Positions 29,284-41,036 are shown, counted from the stretch's first letter. The stretch is 64,000 nt of DNA from Xenophilus sp. Marseille-Q4582 (GCF_916700565.1 NZ_CAKAKO010000003.1:496001-560000), one strand, 5' to 3'. Notes: a model not told the origin generated them from the letters alone. Translations and numbers: made by a program.

Positions 29284-31047
29284 ATGAGCAGCACGTCCCC
29301 CGGCGCCGCCGTGCGCGAACTCTATGGCGCCCTGTGGCTGCATGCGCAGGGCATGCGCGGCACGCTGGTGGCGGCGATGAGCCTGCTGGGCGGCTCGCAG
29401 CTGCTGCGCCTGGCCATGCCCTGGTTCGCGGGCCAGGCCATCAACGCGCTGCAGCGCGGCGACATCGGCGGCTCGGGCCGCTGGATCGGCGGGCTCATGG
29501 GCGTGTACCTCCTGTCGTGGATGCTGCACGGGCCCGGCCGCGTGCTGGAGCGCAACGTGGGCGTGCACGTGCGCGAGCGGCTGGGCGACCTGCTGTACGC
29601 ACGCATCGCGGCCGCCCCGCTGGCCTGGCACAACGCCCACCATTCGGGCGAGCTGCAGCACCGCGTGCACCAGTCCAGCCGCGCGCTGTCGGACTTCGCG
29701 CAGAACCAGTTCGTCTACGTGCAAAGCGCGCTGAGCTTCGTCGGTCCGCTGGTCGCGCTGTCGCTGCTGTCCCTGAGCAGCGGCGCGATCGCGATGGTGG
29801 GCTACGTGGTGATCGCCTTCATCATCCTGCGCTTCGACCAGGCCCTGATGCGCCTGGCGCGGCAGGAAAACGACGCCGACCGCCGCTACGTGGCCGCCCT
29901 GCTCGACTTCGTGGGCAATGCCTCCACAGTGATCGGCCTGCGCCTGCAGGCCGCCTCGCGCACGCTGCTGGGGCGGCGCATGCAGGCCATCTCGGCGCCG
30001 CTCAAGCGCGCGGTGGTGGTCAACGAAGGCAAGTGGTTCACGGTCGACCTGCTGGGCCTGGGGCTGAGTTGGGTGCTGGTGGTGCTCTATGTGTGGCAGC
30101 AGCTGCGCAGCACCGGTGGCGACGCCCAGGCCGTGCTGCTGGGCACGGTGTTCATGATCTACCAGTACGCGCAGCAGGCGGCCTCGGTGGTGGGCTCGAT
30201 GGCCGCCAACTTCCAGAGCTTCGCGCGCATGCACACCGACTACGGCAGCGCCGCACCCCTGTGGGCCGCCCCTGGCGACCCGGCCGCGCCCGTGCCCGCC
30301 ATCGACCGCGGCGCCAACTGGCACACGCTGGAACTGCGCGACGTGCAATGGGGCCATGGCGACGGCAGCCGCGGCGGCCTGCAGGACCTGGCGCTCACGC
30401 TGCGGCGCGGTGCGCGGGTGGCGCTGATCGGCCCCAGCGGCGGCGGCAAGAGCACGCTGCTGCGCGCGCTCGCTGGCCTGTACACGCCGCAGCAGGGCAC
30501 ACTGAGCCTGGACGGCCGGGTGCAGGACTGGTCGGCCCTGCGCCGGCTCGCCACGCTGATCCCGCAGGAGGCCGAGGTGTTCGAAGCCAGCGTGCGCGAG
30601 AACCTGGGCTTCGGCGAGCCGCACGACGACGCGGCCCTGCAGGCCGCCGCGCAGGTCAGCGCCTTCGACGAGGTGCTGGCCCGCCTGCCGCAGGGCCTGG
30701 ACACGCCGCTGACCGAGCGCGGCCTGAACCTGTCGGGCGGGCAGCGCCAGCGCCTGGCGCTGGCGCGCGGCGCGCTGGCGGCGCAGGGCAGCTCGCTGCT
30801 GCTGCTGGACGAGCCCACGAGCGCGCTGGACCCGGCCACCGAAGCGCGCGTGCTGGCGCGCCTGGATTCGGCCTTCCCCGATGCCTGCCTGGTCGCCTCC
30901 ATCCACCGCCTGAGCCTGTTGCCCAGCTTCGACACCGTGGTGATCCTGGACGCCGGCCGCATCGTCGATGCCGGGCCGCGCGATGCCGTGATGGCGCGCC
31001 AGGTGCCCACGCAGGCCGGCGGCGCGCAAACGGCCGTCCCGCACTGA
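29284..31047 (+). CDS. ABC transporter, fused permease/ATPase half-exporter
   Basis: A 587-residue half-transporter. Residues about 25-300 contain the type-1 exporter membrane domain with about six transmembrane segments. The ATPase domain has Walker A GPSGGGKST, signature [14 protein letters not shown], Walker B LLLLDEPTSALD and an H-loop His in SIHRL. The protein must dimerise to act. Its substrate is unknown; a lipid, peptide or drug are all possible. It overlaps no gene and begins 16 nt after creA, so it may be part of the NUDIX-creA unit. Confidence 0.9.
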   Translation: MSSTSPGAAVRELYGALWLHAQGMRGTLVAAMSLLGGSQLLRLAMPWFAGQAINALQRGDIGGSGRWIGGLMGVYLLSWMLHGPGRVLERNVGVHVRERLGDLLYARIAAAPLAWHNAHHSGELQHRVHQSSRALSDFAQNQFVYVQSALSFVGPLVALSLLSLSSGAIAMVGYVVIAFIILRFDQALMRLARQENDADRRYVAALLDFVGNASTVIGLRLQAASRTLLGRRMQAISAPLKRAVVVNEGKWFTVDLLGLGLSWVLVVLYVWQQLRSTGGDAQAVLLGTVFMIYQYAQQAASVVGSMAANFQSFARMHTDYGSAAPLWAAPGDPAAPVPAIDRGANWHTLELRDVQWGHGDGSRGGLQDLALTLRRGARVALIGPSGGGKSTLLRALAGLYTPQQGTLSLDGRVQDWSALRRLATLIPQEAEVFEASVRENLGFGEPHDDAALQAAAQVSAFDEVLARLPQGLDTPLTERGLNLSGGQRQRLALARGALAAQGSSLLLLDEPTSALDPATEARVLARLDSAFPDACLVASIHRLSLLPSFDTVVILDAGRIVDAGPRDAVMARQVPTQAGGAQTAVPH

Positions 31048-31163
31048 TCGGCGCAGCACGGGCGGCTGGCGCGCCGGCCCGCGCGGCCGCAGCGGCAACA
31101 ATGCGCGACAGATGCTGCAACCGCGCACAGAACCTTTGCGAGGCCCCGGCCTCCAACGCCCCC

Positions 31164-31793
31164 ATGCCTTCCCTGTTCCCCTTCCCGCTTTCCGCCGCAC
31201 CCTTCCCCTCTTCCGAGGACTCGACCTCTTCCCCTTCCCGCAGAACATGGATGGCCCGCATGGCCGGTCTGGGCAGCGCCTTGCTGCTGGGCGCCTGCGG
31301 CACGACGGATCCCTCACCCGGTCCGGCGGCTCCACCTTCTCCCCGCACTGCGTCCACGCCGCCGCAGGCCTCGTCCAAGCGCCCCGTCCCGCCCGCGCCG
31401 GCCCCGGCGCCCGCGCCCGTGGACGCGCGCTTCGGCTGGCCCGCGAAGGGGCCAGTCGTGGGGCGCTTCGACGGCAACCGCAACAAGGGCATCGACATCG
31501 GCGGCCAGACGGGCGACCCGATCCTCGCCAGCGCGGACGGCCGCGTGGTCTTCGTGGGCAGCCAGTTGCGCGGCTACGGGCAGATGGTCATCGTCAAGCA
31601 TGACGACACCTTCATCACGGCCTATGCGCACACCAGCCGCATCCTGGTCAAGGAGAAGGACGACGTGCGCAAGGGCCAGAAGATCGCCGAGATGGGCAGC
31701 AGCGGCACTGACCGCGTGAAGCTGCATTTCGAGATCCGCCGCCAGGGCGTGGCGGTGAACCCGCAGCCGTACCTGGACGGGCGCCAGCGCTGA
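31164..31793 (+). CDS. M23-family (LysM-less NlpD/EnvC-like) peptidoglycan peptidase lipoprotein
   Basis: A 209-residue protein from the ATG at 31164 (181 codons from the alternative ATG at 31251). RRTWMARMAGLGSALLLGACGTT is a lipoprotein signal with lipobox LGAC. A Pro/Ala-rich linker follows, then an M23 domain (FGWPAKGPVVGRFDGNRNKGIDIGGQTGDPILASADG). The first zinc-ligand position, where active M23 enzymes have HxGxD, reads KGIDIGG with no His; only the later HTSR and KLHFEIR parts are close to the family. That suggests a non-catalytic, NlpD/EnvC-like activator of amidases. The choice between the two starts is not settled. Confidence 0.8.
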   Translation: MPSLFPFPLSAAPFPSSEDSTSSPSRRTWMARMAGLGSALLLGACGTTDPSPGPAAPPSPRTASTPPQASSKRPVPPAPAPAPAPVDARFGWPAKGPVVGRFDGNRNKGIDIGGQTGDPILASADGRVVFVGSQLRGYGQMVIVKHDDTFITAYAHTSRILVKEKDDVRKGQKIAEMGSSGTDRVKLHFEIRRQGVAVNPQPYLDGRQR

Positions 31794-31875
31794 CGGCCTC
31801 GGGCCGGGGCGGCAGGGGCGTGCTTCTTTGCGCGCGGCGGCTCACACCCCGCATGCGCGCCGCGCCGTCCTTGTC

Positions 31876-32313
31876 TCAGCGCAGGTAGTCGCCCGCCGCT
31901 TCGGGCTGGTACAGCAGGGCCTGCACCACGGCCTGGCGCGGCGCGCCGCCGGGCAGCGTCCATTGCACGGTGCGGCCCACCTGCGCGCCCAGCAGGCTGG
32001 CACCCACCGGCGACAGCACCGACACCCGCCCAGCCGAAGGCTGCGCCTGCTCGGGGTAGCACAGCGTCAGCTCCTGCGGCTGCGCACGGCCGGCCTCGGC
32101 CAGCAGCACGCGCGAATTCATGGTCACGATGTCGGGGGCGATCTCGCGCGGGTCCACGAGTTCGCTGAGATCCAGCGTGTCGGCCAGCACGTCGCCGGGG
32201 TCGGATTGCGTGTCCAGCAGGCGCGTCAGGCGCGCGTGGTCGAGCCGGGTCAGGGTGCGTTCACGCACGGCGGCGGACTGCGGCGTCGCCGCCAGGGCGG
32301 GCGAAGGGGTCAT
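31876..32313 (-). CDS. rnk: Rnk-like nucleoside-diphosphate kinase regulator (GreA/GreB C-terminal fold)
   Basis: A 145-residue protein. The N-terminal half is helical (RLDHARLTRLLDTQ). The C-terminal half is the GreA/B-type domain (IVTMNSRVLLAEAGRAQPQELTLCYPEQA, VSVLSPVGASLLGAQVGRTVQW). Rnk-type proteins lack the transcript-cleaving coiled coil and bind RNA polymerase near its secondary channel. The ATG at 32313 has a good GGAG-type Shine-Dalgarno just upstream. It stands alone, convergent with the M23 gene. Confidence 0.85.
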   Translation of the reverse strand: MTPSPALAATPQSAAVRERTLTRLDHARLTRLLDTQSDPGDVLADTLDLSELVDPREIAPDIVTMNSRVLLAEAGRAQPQELTLCYPEQAQPSAGRVSVLSPVGASLLGAQVGRTVQWTLPGGAPRQAVVQALLYQPEAAGDYLR

Positions 32314-32782
32314 GGGGTGTCTCCTGAAAGGAAGCGGCATGCCAGCGGGCGGCTCTGGCGGCGACAGGCCCTGCGGTGCGAATCCGGGCAGGAACCTGTG
32401 CGCACTCCCGCGGCGGCCCTGGGGGCCCGGCGATCAGGGAATGCGCTATGAGAAAGGAAGAGGAAGGACCGCCGGGCTCAGAAGGTGCGAACCGCATCCT
32501 GGCCGCGGAGCCCGGGGGTTCGCAGGATCACCCACGCACGCGCAACCCGGTGCAGCGCGCACAGGGGCAAGGCGATGGGACGGGCGGGGACCGCGAACAT
32601 GGCCCTGAGTCTATAGGCAGCGGCGGCCCCTGCCGCGATGGCCTTACGGCGCCTGCCAGATTGCCGGGCCCTTCGCACGCCCGCGTGCGAAAGGGTGTGG
32701 GCGTGGGATGGGCGGCCGCAGCGGCAGCGCCGCCGATGCGCGCTGCCCCGCCCGCCCCGGGGAAAGAAGGTCCTCGCGCCCG
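32314..32782. other. 469-bp gap between rnk and purL, no clear gene
   Basis: I see no gene that I can support. Near rnk lie its Shine-Dalgarno and probable promoter. On the minus strand ATG at 32600 to TGA at 32478 would give a 40-residue basic/hydrophobic peptide (start MFAVPARPIALPLCALHRVA) preceded by CTATAGACT, but nothing confirms expression. Several GC-rich inverted repeats are present, as expected for this composition. Confidence 0.4.
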
Positions 32783-35700
32783 TCAGCCGACCCAGCGGCG
32801 CGCATTGCGCCACAGGCGCATCCACGGGCTCAGCGCGCTCTTGTCGCCCGAGGTCCAGCTCATCTGCACGTTGCGGAACACGCGCTCCGGATGCGGCATC
32901 ATCGCCGTGAAGCGGCCGTCGGCCGTGGTCACGGCCGTCAGGCCGCCCGCGCTGCCGTTCGGGTTGAAGGGGTAGCGCTCGGTGGGCTGGCCCGCGTGGT
33001 CCACGAAACGCAGGGCGGCGATCGCCTTCGCCGCATCGCCGCGGTGGCGGAAGTTGGCATAGCCCTCGCCGTGCGCCACGGCGATGGGCAGGCGGCTGCC
33101 CGCCATGCCCTGGAAGAACAGGCTGGGCGATTCGAGCACCTCGACCTGCGACAGCCGCGCCTCGAAGCGTTCGCTCTGGTTGGTGGTGAAGCGCGGCCAG
33201 TCCTGCGCGCCGGGGATGATGTCGGCCAGCTCGGCGAACATCTGGCAGCCGTTGCACACGCCCAGGCCAAAGGTGTCGGTGCGCGCGAAGAAGGCCTGGA
33301 ACTGCGCCGACAACACCGGGTTGAAGGTGATGCTGCGCGCCCAGCCGATGCCCGCGCCCAGCGTGTCGCCATAGCTGAAGCCGCCACAGGCCACCACGCC
33401 CTTGAACTGCGCGAGATCGGCGCGGCCGGCCTGCAGGTCGGTCATGTGCACGTCATAGGCCTCGAAGCCGGCCTCGGCGAAGGCGTAGGCCATCTCGATG
33501 TGCGAGTTGACGCCCTGCTCGCGCAGAATCGCGACCTTCGGGCGCGCGAGGTTCAGGAAGGGCGCGGCCACGTCCTCTTCGGCGCCCGGCGCCAGATGCA
33601 CGTGCAGGCCGGTGTCGGCCGGGTCGCCGGCGGCGGCATGCTCGCTGTCGGCGCAGTCGGGGTTGTCGCGCTCGCGGCAGATCTTCCAGCTCACGCTGTC
33701 CCAGACCTGGTGCAGGTCCGACAGGCTGGCGCTGAACACCGCCTTGGTGTCGCGCCACACTTCCAGCTTGCCCTTGCCCACGTCGATGGCGGAGCTCTGC
33801 GGGCGCGTCTTGCCCACGAAGTGGCTGAAGGCCGAAAGGCCGTGCGCGCGCAGGGTCTGCATCACGTCATTGCGCTCGGCGGTGCGCACCTGCAGCAGCA
33901 GGCCCAGCTCTTCGCTGAACAGCGCCTTGAGCGTGAGCTCCTCGCGGCGGCCGCTGACCTGCTGCGCCCAGTTCTTGGCGTCGCCGGTTTCCATCCGGCT
34001 GTCGGAGATGCCGTCGCCTTCGGTCACCAGCAGGTCGACGTTGAGCGACACGCCCACATGGCCCGCGAAGGCCATTTCGGCCGCCGTCACGAACAGGCCG
34101 CCGTCGCTGCGGTCGTGCAGCGCCAGGATCCGGCCGTCGGCACGCAGCTGGTTCACGGCATCGACCAGCTTCACGAGCAGTTGCGGATCGTCCAGGTCGG
34201 GCACGGTGTCCCCGGTCTGGCCCAGCGTCTGCGCCAGGATGCTGCCGCCCATCCGGTGCTGGCCGCGGCCCAGATCGATGAGCACCAGCGTCGTGTCTTC
34301 TTCCTGCGCGTCCAGCTGCGGCGTGAGCGTGCCCCGCACGTCGTCCAGGGTGGCGAAGGCGCTCACGATCAGGCTCACGGGCGAGCTGACCTTCTTCGTC
34401 TCGTCGCCTTCCTTCCATTGCGTGCGCATGGACAGCGAATCCTTGCCCACCGGGATGGACACGCCCAGCGCCGGGCACAGTTCCATGCCCACGGCCTTCA
34501 CGGTTTCGTACAGGGCCGCATCCTCGCCCGGCTCGCCGCAGGCCGCCATCCAGTTGGCCGACAGTTTCACGCGCTTCAGGTCGATGGGCGCGGCCAGCAG
34601 GTTGGTGATGGCTTCGGCCACCGCCATGCGGCCCGAGGCCGGCGCGTCCATGGCGGCCAGCGGCGTGCGCTCGCCCATGCTCATGGCCTCGCCGGCGAAG
34701 CCCTTGAAGTCGGCCAGCGTCACGGCGCAGTCGGCCACCGGCACCTGCCAGGGGCCGACCATCTGGTCGCGGTGGCTCAGGCCGCCCACGGTGCGGTCGC
34801 CGATGGTGACCAGGAAGCGTTTGGAGGCCACCGTGGGATGCGAAAGCACGTCGATGGCGGCCTTCTGCAGCTCAACGCCCGTGAGCTCCAGCGGTTTGAA
34901 CTGGCGCGCGACGGACTTCACGTCGCGGTGCATCTTGGGCGGCTTGCCCAGCAGCACGTCCATGGGCATGTCCACGGGCTGGTTGGCCGCGTCGGCGGTG
35001 GCGTCGACCACCTGGAGCTGGCGCTCCTCGGTCGCCACGCCCACCACCGCGAAGGGGCAGCGCTCGCGCTCGCAGAAGGCGCGAAAGCGCTCCAGCGATT
35101 CGGGCGCGATGGCCAGCACGTAGCGTTCCTGGCTTTCGTTGCTCCAGATTTCCTTGGGCGCCAGGCCCGACTCTTCGAGCGGCACGGCGCGCAGGTCGAA
35201 GCGCGCGCCGCGGCCGGCGTCGTTGGTCAGTTCGGGGAAGGCGTTCGACAGGCCGCCCGCGCCCACGTCGTGGATGGCCAGGATCGGGTTGGCCGCGCCC
35301 TGCTGCCAGCAGTGGTTGATGACCTCCTGCGCCCGGCGTTCGATCTCGGGGTTGCCGCGCTGCACCGAATCGAAGTCCAGTTCGGCCGCATTGGCGCCGG
35401 TGGCCATGGAGCTGGCCGCGCCGCCGCCCATGCCGATGCGCATGCCCGGGCCGCCCAGCTGGATCAGCAGCGTGCCGGCGGGGAACGGGATCTTCTTCGT
35501 CTGGATGGCGTCGATCTGCCCCAGGCCGCCCGCGATCATGATGGGCTTGTGGTAGCCGCGCTGCAGCACGTCCACGTCGCTTTCGACGCGCTGCTCGTAC
35601 TCGCGGAAGTAGCCCAGGAGGTTCGGCCGGCCGAACTCGTTGTTGAAGGCCGCGCCGCCCAGCGGGCCCTCGGTCATGATCTGCAGCGGGCTGGCGATGT

Positions 35701-36841
35701 GCGCCGGCTTGCCGTAGGTGCCCTGGCCGGTGGCCGCATCGGGCCACAGCTTGGACACGGTGAAGCCCGTGAGGCCCGCCTTGGGCCGGGAGCCGCGGCC
35801 GGTCGCGCCTTCGTCGCGGATCTCGCCGCCCGCACCCGTGGACGCGCCCGGGAAAGGCGAGATCGCCGTCGGGTGGTTGTGCGTCTCGACCTTCATCAGC
35901 ACGTGGTGCAGGGCCTCGTCCTTGGCGTAGGCGGGCGACGCGGCGGCGTCGCCGGCGCGCGCCACGAAGCGCTCGATGCGCGAGCCTTCCATCACCGAGG
36001 CGTTGTCCGCATAGGCGATCACCGTGTGCTGCGGGTTCGCCTGGTGCGTGTGGCGGATCATGCCGAACAGGCTCTTGTCCTGGCGCACGCCATCGATGCT
36101 GAAGTCCGCGTTGAAGATCTTGTGGCGGCAGTGCTCGCTGTTGGCCTGCGCGAACATCATCAGTTCCACGTCGGTCGGGTTGCGGCCCAGCTTGGTGAAA
36201 GCGTCGACCAGGTAGTCGATCTCGTCGTCGGCCAGCGCCAGGCCGAAGCCGGTGTTGGCGGCTTCCAGCGCCGCGCGGCCACCGCCCAGCACGTCCACAT
36301 GCGCCATGGGCTGCGGCGCGAGTTCGGAGAACAGCGCGGCCGCGCCGTCCAGGCCCGGCAGCACGGACTCGGTCATTCGGTCGTGCAGCAGCGCGGCGAT
36401 GGCGGCCAACTGGTCGGCGTCCAGCGTGTCGGCCTTGCCCCGCACCTTGTCGAGCAGCGCCGGCCTGGCCTGGATGAAGAACTGCGTCACGCGCTCCACG
36501 CGGCGCAGCGCGATGCCGCAGTTGCGGGCGATGTCCGTCGCTTTGGAAGCCCAGGGCGACACGGTGCCCAGGCGCGGCGTGACCACCAGCGTGCCAGCCG
36601 CCGCAGCCGGCGCGGTGAAGGGCTCGCCATAGCTCAGCAGCGCTGCCAGGCGCTCGCGCGCGGCGGCATCGGGCTGGCCCTCGGTCAGCACCAGGTGCAC
36701 ATGGCGCGCGCTCAGGCCCTCGATCCTCGGCGCGATGGCCTGCAGGCGCGGCAGCAACTGGCGGGCGCGGAAATCGCTGAGCGCCGAGGCACCCTCGAAC
36801 AAGGTCACGACAGGGGCGGCGGAGGAGGCAGACTGCGTCAC
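32783..36841 (-). CDS. purL: Phosphoribosylformylglycinamidine synthase PurL (large, single-chain)
   Basis: A 1352-residue enzyme of purine synthesis that converts FGAR, ATP and glutamine to FGAM. The N-terminal part includes [17 protein letters not shown]; two AIRS-like ATP domains follow ([57 protein letters not shown]). The C-terminal class I glutaminase has Cys1196 in [11 protein letters not shown], with His and Glu in [11 protein letters not shown]. The GTG at 36841 gives a normal start about 14 residues before the first conserved block; a farther upstream extension is Pro/Gly-rich and unlikely. It is divergent from map. Confidence 0.95.
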   Translation of the reverse strand: MTQSASSAAPVVTLFEGASALSDFRARQLLPRLQAIAPRIEGLSARHVHLVLTEGQPDAAARERLAALLSYGEPFTAPAAAAGTLVVTPRLGTVSPWASKATDIARNCGIALRRVERVTQFFIQARPALLDKVRGKADTLDADQLAAIAALLHDRMTESVLPGLDGAAALFSELAPQPMAHVDVLGGGRAALEAANTGFGLALADDEIDYLVDAFTKLGRNPTDVELMMFAQANSEHCRHKIFNADFSIDGVRQDKSLFGMIRHTHQANPQHTVIAYADNASVMEGSRIERFVARAGDAAASPAYAKDEALHHVLMKVETHNHPTAISPFPGASTGAGGEIRDEGATGRGSRPKAGLTGFTVSKLWPDAATGQGTYGKPAHIASPLQIMTEGPLGGAAFNNEFGRPNLLGYFREYEQRVESDVDVLQRGYHKPIMIAGGLGQIDAIQTKKIPFPAGTLLIQLGGPGMRIGMGGGAASSMATGANAAELDFDSVQRGNPEIERRAQEVINHCWQQGAANPILAIHDVGAGGLSNAFPELTNDAGRGARFDLRAVPLEESGLAPKEIWSNESQERYVLAIAPESLERFRAFCERERCPFAVVGVATEERQLQVVDATADAANQPVDMPMDVLLGKPPKMHRDVKSVARQFKPLELTGVELQKAAIDVLSHPTVASKRFLVTIGDRTVGGLSHRDQMVGPWQVPVADCAVTLADFKGFAGEAMSMGERTPLAAMDAPASGRMAVAEAITNLLAAPIDLKRVKLSANWMAACGEPGEDAALYETVKAVGMELCPALGVSIPVGKDSLSMRTQWKEGDETKKVSSPVSLIVSAFATLDDVRGTLTPQLDAQEEDTTLVLIDLGRGQHRMGGSILAQTLGQTGDTVPDLDDPQLLVKLVDAVNQLRADGRILALHDRSDGGLFVTAAEMAFAGHVGVSLNVDLLVTEGDGISDSRMETGDAKNWAQQVSGRREELTLKALFSEELGLLLQVRTAERNDVMQTLRAHGLSAFSHFVGKTRPQSSAIDVGKGKLEVWRDTKAVFSASLSDLHQVWDSVSWKICRERDNPDCADSEHAAAGDPADTGLHVHLAPGAEEDVAAPFLNLARPKVAILREQGVNSHIEMAYAFAEAGFEAYDVHMTDLQAGRADLAQFKGVVACGGFSYGDTLGAGIGWARSITFNPVLSAQFQAFFARTDTFGLGVCNGCQMFAELADIIPGAQDWPRFTTNQSERFEARLSQVEVLESPSLFFQGMAGSRLPIAVAHGEGYANFRHRGDAAKAIAALRFVDHAGQPTERYPFNPNGSAGGLTAVTTADGRFTAMMPHPERVFRNVQMSWTSGDKSALSPWMRLWRNARRWVG

Positions 36842-37010
36842 GGTGGTGGGGCCTGGGGCCGGCAGCAAGGGTGGGAAAGGCGGGAGGGAAGGCGCCAGGG
36901 CCGCCGCTGACTGGGGCGGTCCGGGGAAACCCGCAATTCTAGTGCCGGGCCTGTGGGCGCAGGCGGCGCGCGCAGCGCCGCCCGGGGGGCCGATGGGATA
37001 ATCCGGCGCC

Positions 37011-37835
37011 ATGAGCATCACCTACCACGATCCCGCAAGCCTCGACGACATGCGCCAGGCCTGCCGGTTCGCCTCCGAGGTTCTGGACTACCTGACGCCC
37101 TTCATCCAGCCCGGCATCACCACGAACGAAATCGATCGCCTGGCCGCCGAATACATGGTCAAGCAGGGCACCACCTCGGCCACCGTGGGCTACCAGGGAT
37201 CGGGCAGCGTGCCCTTCCCCAAGTCGCTGTGCACCTCGGTCAACCACGTGGTCTGCCACGGCATCCCCGACGACAAGCCCCTGAAGAAGGGCGACATCAT
37301 GAACATCGATGTCACCGTGGTCTACAAGGGCTGGTTCGGCGACAACAGCCGCATGTTCATCGTCGGCGACGCGTCCATCGCCGCCAAGCGCCTGTGCCAG
37401 ATCACCTTCGAAGCCATGTGGCTGGGCATCCAGCAGGTCAAGCCCGGTGCGCACCTGGGCGACGTGGGCCATGCGATCCAGAAGTTCGCCGAGGGCAACG
37501 GCTATTCGGTCGTGCGCGAGTTCTGCGGGCATGGCGTGGGCCGCCGCTTCCACGAAGAGCCGCAGGTGCTGCACTACGGGCGCCCGGGCACGCTGGAGGA
37601 GCTCAGGCCCGGCATGATCTTCACCATCGAGCCCATGATCAACGCCGGCAAGCGCGACATCAAGGAAGACCACCGCGGCGGCAAGTACGACGGCTGGACC
37701 ATCGTCACGCGCGACCGCTCGCTGTCAGCGCAGTGGGAGCACACGGTGCTGGTGACCGAGACGGGCTACGAGGTGCTGACGCTGTCCGACGGCAGCCCGC
37801 CGCTGCCCTCCTTCGTGACGGCCACCCGGACCTGA
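37011..37835 (+). CDS. map: Methionine aminopeptidase, type I
   Basis: A 274-residue dimetal peptidase that removes the initiator Met. The metal ligands are visible in the normal places: Asp in [19 protein letters not shown] (two Asp), His in [13 protein letters not shown], Glu in IFTIEPM, and Glu in [15 protein letters not shown]. It is divergent from purL with 169 bp between, and 31 nt before glnD. The common partner rpsB, which often follows map-glnD in beta-proteobacteria, is not in this window. Confidence 0.96.
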   Translation: MSITYHDPASLDDMRQACRFASEVLDYLTPFIQPGITTNEIDRLAAEYMVKQGTTSATVGYQGSGSVPFPKSLCTSVNHVVCHGIPDDKPLKKGDIMNIDVTVVYKGWFGDNSRMFIVGDASIAAKRLCQITFEAMWLGIQQVKPGAHLGDVGHAIQKFAEGNGYSVVREFCGHGVGRRFHEEPQVLHYGRPGTLEELRPGMIFTIEPMINAGKRDIKEDHRGGKYDGWTIVTRDRSLSAQWEHTVLVTETGYEVLTLSDGSPPLPSFVTATRT

Positions 37836-37866
37836 AGGCGCGCATCGCCCGCCGCCGCGCGCCTGC

Positions 37867-40482
37867 ATGGCCTTCTCCGTCGTGATCGACCTGCCTGCCA
37901 CCCTGCGCGAGGGGATGCGCGCCCGCAAGAGCGCCATCTTCGAGCGCCTTCGCGCGCCCGGGGCCGTGCGCAACGTGCGCAGTGTGCTGCGCGAGCTGGC
38001 CGGGCTGGCCGACGACGCGCTGCGCCGCCTGTGGCAGGCCGCTGATTTCGGCAGTGAGCTGGCCCTCGTGGCCGTGGGCGGCTACGGCCGCGGCGAGCTC
38101 TTTCCGTATTCCGACGTGGACGTGCTGCTGCTCTTGCCCACGCCGGCACACGGGCAGGAGGGCATGGCCGCCGCGCGGCTGGAAGCCTTCATCGGCCAGT
38201 GCTGGGACGCCGGGCTGGAGATTGGCTCCAGCGTGCGCACCATCGACGAATGCCTGGCCGAAGCGGCCAAGGACGTGACGGTGCAGACCGCGCTGCTGGA
38301 GGCGCGCTGGCTGTGCGGCGACAAGCGCCTGTTCGCGCGGTTCCGCGAGCGTTTCACCGGGTCGCTGGATCCGCGCGCCTTCTTCGCCGCCAAATCGCAG
38401 GAGATGCGCCACCGGCACCAGAAGCACGACGACACGCCCTACGCGCTGGAGCCCAACTGCAAGGAATCTCCCGGCGGCCTGCGCGACCTGCACACGGTGC
38501 GCTGGATGGCGCAGGCCGCCGGCTTCGGCCACCGCTGGGAAGACTATGCGCGCAACGGCTTGGCCACGCCTTTCGAGGTGCAGCAGCTCAAGCGCAACGA
38601 GGCCACGCTCTCGCTGATCCGCGCCCGCCTGCACGTGCTGGCGAACCGGCGCGAGGACCGGCTGGTCTTCGATCTGCAGACCGCCGTGGCCGCCAGCTTC
38701 GGCTATGTCGGCATGTCGCAGCGCAAGGCCAGCGAAACGCTGATGCGCCGCTACTACTGGGCCGCCAAGGCGGTGTCGCAGCTCACCGAGATCCTGCTGC
38801 TCAACATCTCCGAACGCCTGCACCCGCAGGCCGCCGAGCGCACGCCCATCAACGAACGCTTCTTCGAGAAGGGCGGCACCATCGAGGTCGCGAGCGACGA
38901 CCTCTACGAGCGCGAGCCGCACGCGATCCTCGAGACCTTCCTGCTCTACCAGAAGACCATCGGCGTCAACGGCCTGTCGGTGCGCACGCTGCGCGCGCTC
39001 TACAACGCGCGGCACGCGATGGACGTGCGCTTCTCGAAGGACCCGGCCAACCACGCGACCTTCATGCGCATGCTCAAGGAGCCGCGCGGCATCACGCACG
39101 CGATGCGGCTGATGAACCGCACCTCGGTGCTGGGCCGCTACCTGCGCGTGTTCCGCCGCATCGTCGGCCAGATGCAGCACGACCTGTTCCACGTCTACAC
39201 GGTGGACCAGCACATCCTGATGGTGCTGCGCAACGTGCGCCGCTTCTTCATCGCCGAGCACGCGCACGAATACCCCTTCTGCTCGCAGCTGGCGGCCGGC
39301 TGGGACAAGCCCTGGCTGCTGTACGTGGCCGCCCTCTTCCACGACATCGCCAAGGGCCGCGGCGGCGACCATTCCGAACTGGGCGCGCGCGAGGTGCGGC
39401 GCTTTTGCCAGCAGCACGGCATCGAGCGAGACGATGCGAAGCTGATCGAGTTCCTGGTCGCCGAGCACCTGGTGATGAGCACCGTGGCGCAGAAACAGGA
39501 CCTGTCGGACCCCGAGGTCATCGCCGCCTTCGCGCGGCGCGTGGGCAACGAACGCTACCTGACGGCGCTGTACCTGCTCACCGTCGCCGACATCCGCGGC
39601 ACCTCGCCGCGGGTGTGGAACGCCTGGAAGGGCAAGCTGCTGGAAGACCTGTATCGCGCCACCGCGCGCGCGCTGGGCGGACGCATGCCCGACGCCGGCG
39701 CCGTGATCGAGGCGCGCAAGCGCGAAGCGCTGATCGAACTCCAGCTCAACGCCCTGCCCTTCGAGGCGCAGAAGGCGCTGTGGGACACGCTGGACGTCAG
39801 CTACTTCATGCGCCATGACGCGGGCGAGATCGCCTGGCATGCCAAGAAGCTCTCTCGCTTCGTGCCCGCGGCCGGCGTGCCGGTGGACCCGCACGCAGCG
39901 CCCATCGTGCGCGCACGGCTGTCGCCGGTGGGCGAAGGGCTGCAGGTGGTGGTCTACACCCCCGATCAGCCCGACCTGTTCGCGCGCATCTGCGGCTATT
40001 TCGACCAGGCCTCCTTCAGCATCCTGGATGCGCGCGTGCACACGGCCAGCAACGGCTATGCGCTGGACACCTTCCAGGTCGTGACCACCTTCCTGGCCGA
40101 GCATTACCGCGAGCTGATCGCGATGGTGGAGGCGGACCTCACGCAGACCCTCAGCCACCAGGGCGAGCTGCCAGCGCCGGGGCGCGGCCGCGTGTCGCGC
40201 CGCGTGCGCAGCTTCCCCATCGAGCCGCGCGTGAGCCTCACGCCCGACGAGAAGGCGCAGCGATGGCTGCTCAGCATTTCCGCCAGCGACCGCGTGGGCC
40301 TGCTCTACAGCGTGGCCCGCGTGCTGGCGCGGCATCACCTCAACCTGCAACTGGCCAAGGTCTCGACCCTGGGCGAGCGCGTGGAAGACAGCTTCCTCAT
40401 CAGCGGCGCCGAGCTGCAGGGCCAGCGCGCGCAGCTGCAGATCGAGACCGAATTGCGCGAAGCGGTGCGCGCACCCGCCTGA
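37867..40482 (+). CDS. glnD: [Protein-PII] uridylyltransferase / uridylyl-removing enzyme GlnD
   Basis: An 871-residue bifunctional nitrogen sensor. The nucleotidyltransferase motif [15 protein letters not shown] holds the catalytic Asp pair (Asp83, Asp85). The HD domain that removes UMP from PII is seen in [18 protein letters not shown] (His492, Asp493). Two C-terminal ACT domains bind glutamine ([19 protein letters not shown] and [20 protein letters not shown]). Full length, no lesion. It follows map by 31 nt and is presumably co-transcribed with it. Confidence 0.96.
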   Translation: MAFSVVIDLPATLREGMRARKSAIFERLRAPGAVRNVRSVLRELAGLADDALRRLWQAADFGSELALVAVGGYGRGELFPYSDVDVLLLLPTPAHGQEGMAAARLEAFIGQCWDAGLEIGSSVRTIDECLAEAAKDVTVQTALLEARWLCGDKRLFARFRERFTGSLDPRAFFAAKSQEMRHRHQKHDDTPYALEPNCKESPGGLRDLHTVRWMAQAAGFGHRWEDYARNGLATPFEVQQLKRNEATLSLIRARLHVLANRREDRLVFDLQTAVAASFGYVGMSQRKASETLMRRYYWAAKAVSQLTEILLLNISERLHPQAAERTPINERFFEKGGTIEVASDDLYEREPHAILETFLLYQKTIGVNGLSVRTLRALYNARHAMDVRFSKDPANHATFMRMLKEPRGITHAMRLMNRTSVLGRYLRVFRRIVGQMQHDLFHVYTVDQHILMVLRNVRRFFIAEHAHEYPFCSQLAAGWDKPWLLYVAALFHDIAKGRGGDHSELGAREVRRFCQQHGIERDDAKLIEFLVAEHLVMSTVAQKQDLSDPEVIAAFARRVGNERYLTALYLLTVADIRGTSPRVWNAWKGKLLEDLYRATARALGGRMPDAGAVIEARKREALIELQLNALPFEAQKALWDTLDVSYFMRHDAGEIAWHAKKLSRFVPAAGVPVDPHAAPIVRARLSPVGEGLQVVVYTPDQPDLFARICGYFDQASFSILDARVHTASNGYALDTFQVVTTFLAEHYRELIAMVEADLTQTLSHQGELPAPGRGRVSRRVRSFPIEPRVSLTPDEKAQRWLLSISASDRVGLLYSVARVLARHHLNLQLAKVSTLGERVEDSFLISGAELQGQRAQLQIETELREAVRAPA

Positions 40483-40589
40483 GCCGAGGGCCGCGCCGGC
40501 CGGGCGCTTGAACCGCCAGGAAACGATTCGCAATAATTGGCTAACATGCCGGCCTCTCCACCTGGCGCCCGCAAGGGCCTTCGTTCCTC

Positions 40590-40985
40590 ATGACCCGTTC
40601 CGACGATCTTGGCAAGCTGGTCCTGCGCGTGGCGCTTGGCGTTCTCATCCTGCTCCACGGCATTGCCAAGCTCGGCAAGGGCGTGGACGGCATCGGCAAC
40701 ATGCTGGCCGGACAGGGTCTGCCGGCCATCCTGGCCTATGGCGTGTACCTGGGCGAGATCGTGGCCCCGGCACTGATCATCATCGGCCTGTTCACCCGGC
40801 CGGCGGCCTGGGTCATCGCCATCAACATGGTGGTCGCGATCTGGCTCGTGCACATGAAGCAGCTCGGCGTACTGACGGACAACGGCGGCTGGGCGCTGGA
40901 ACTGCAGGGCATGTTCCTGTTCGCCGCCGTGGCCGTGGGCTTCCTCGGCGGCGGCCGCATCGGCGTGGGCGGACGCTTCAACTGA
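40590..40985 (+). CDS. DoxX-family membrane protein
   Basis: A 131-residue protein with four transmembrane segments. The conserved DoxX features are LVLRVALGVLILLHGIAKLGKG at the start (helix with HG), a glycine-rich loop, ILAYGVYLGEIVAPALIIIGLFTRPAAWVIAINMVVAIW and a final hydrophobic helix. DoxX proteins associate with respiratory or redox enzymes; the role here is unknown. It stands alone between glnD and the convergent def gene. Confidence 0.88.
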   Translation: MTRSDDLGKLVLRVALGVLILLHGIAKLGKGVDGIGNMLAGQGLPAILAYGVYLGEIVAPALIIIGLFTRPAAWVIAINMVVAIWLVHMKQLGVLTDNGGWALELQGMFLFAAVAVGFLGGGRIGVGGRFN

Positions 40986-41036
40986 ACCCGTCCGCCGGCG
41001 CGGCGGGCAGCGGCGGCACAGCCCCGCGGTGCGCGT

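Noticed and set aside
32500-32530. GGGTTCGCAGGATCAC as part of a tRNA-like T-loop
   Set aside because: No matching acceptor, D or anticodon stem could be found around it.
32478-32600. A 40-residue minus-strand peptide downstream of purL
   Set aside because: Too short, with no Shine-Dalgarno and no recognised relatives; mentioned only under the gap description.
32708-36910. A very long plus-strand open frame antisense to purL
   Set aside because: It mirrors the purL coding strand, lacks any recognisable domain and has His/Arg/Gly-rich composition typical of antisense frames in GC-rich DNA.
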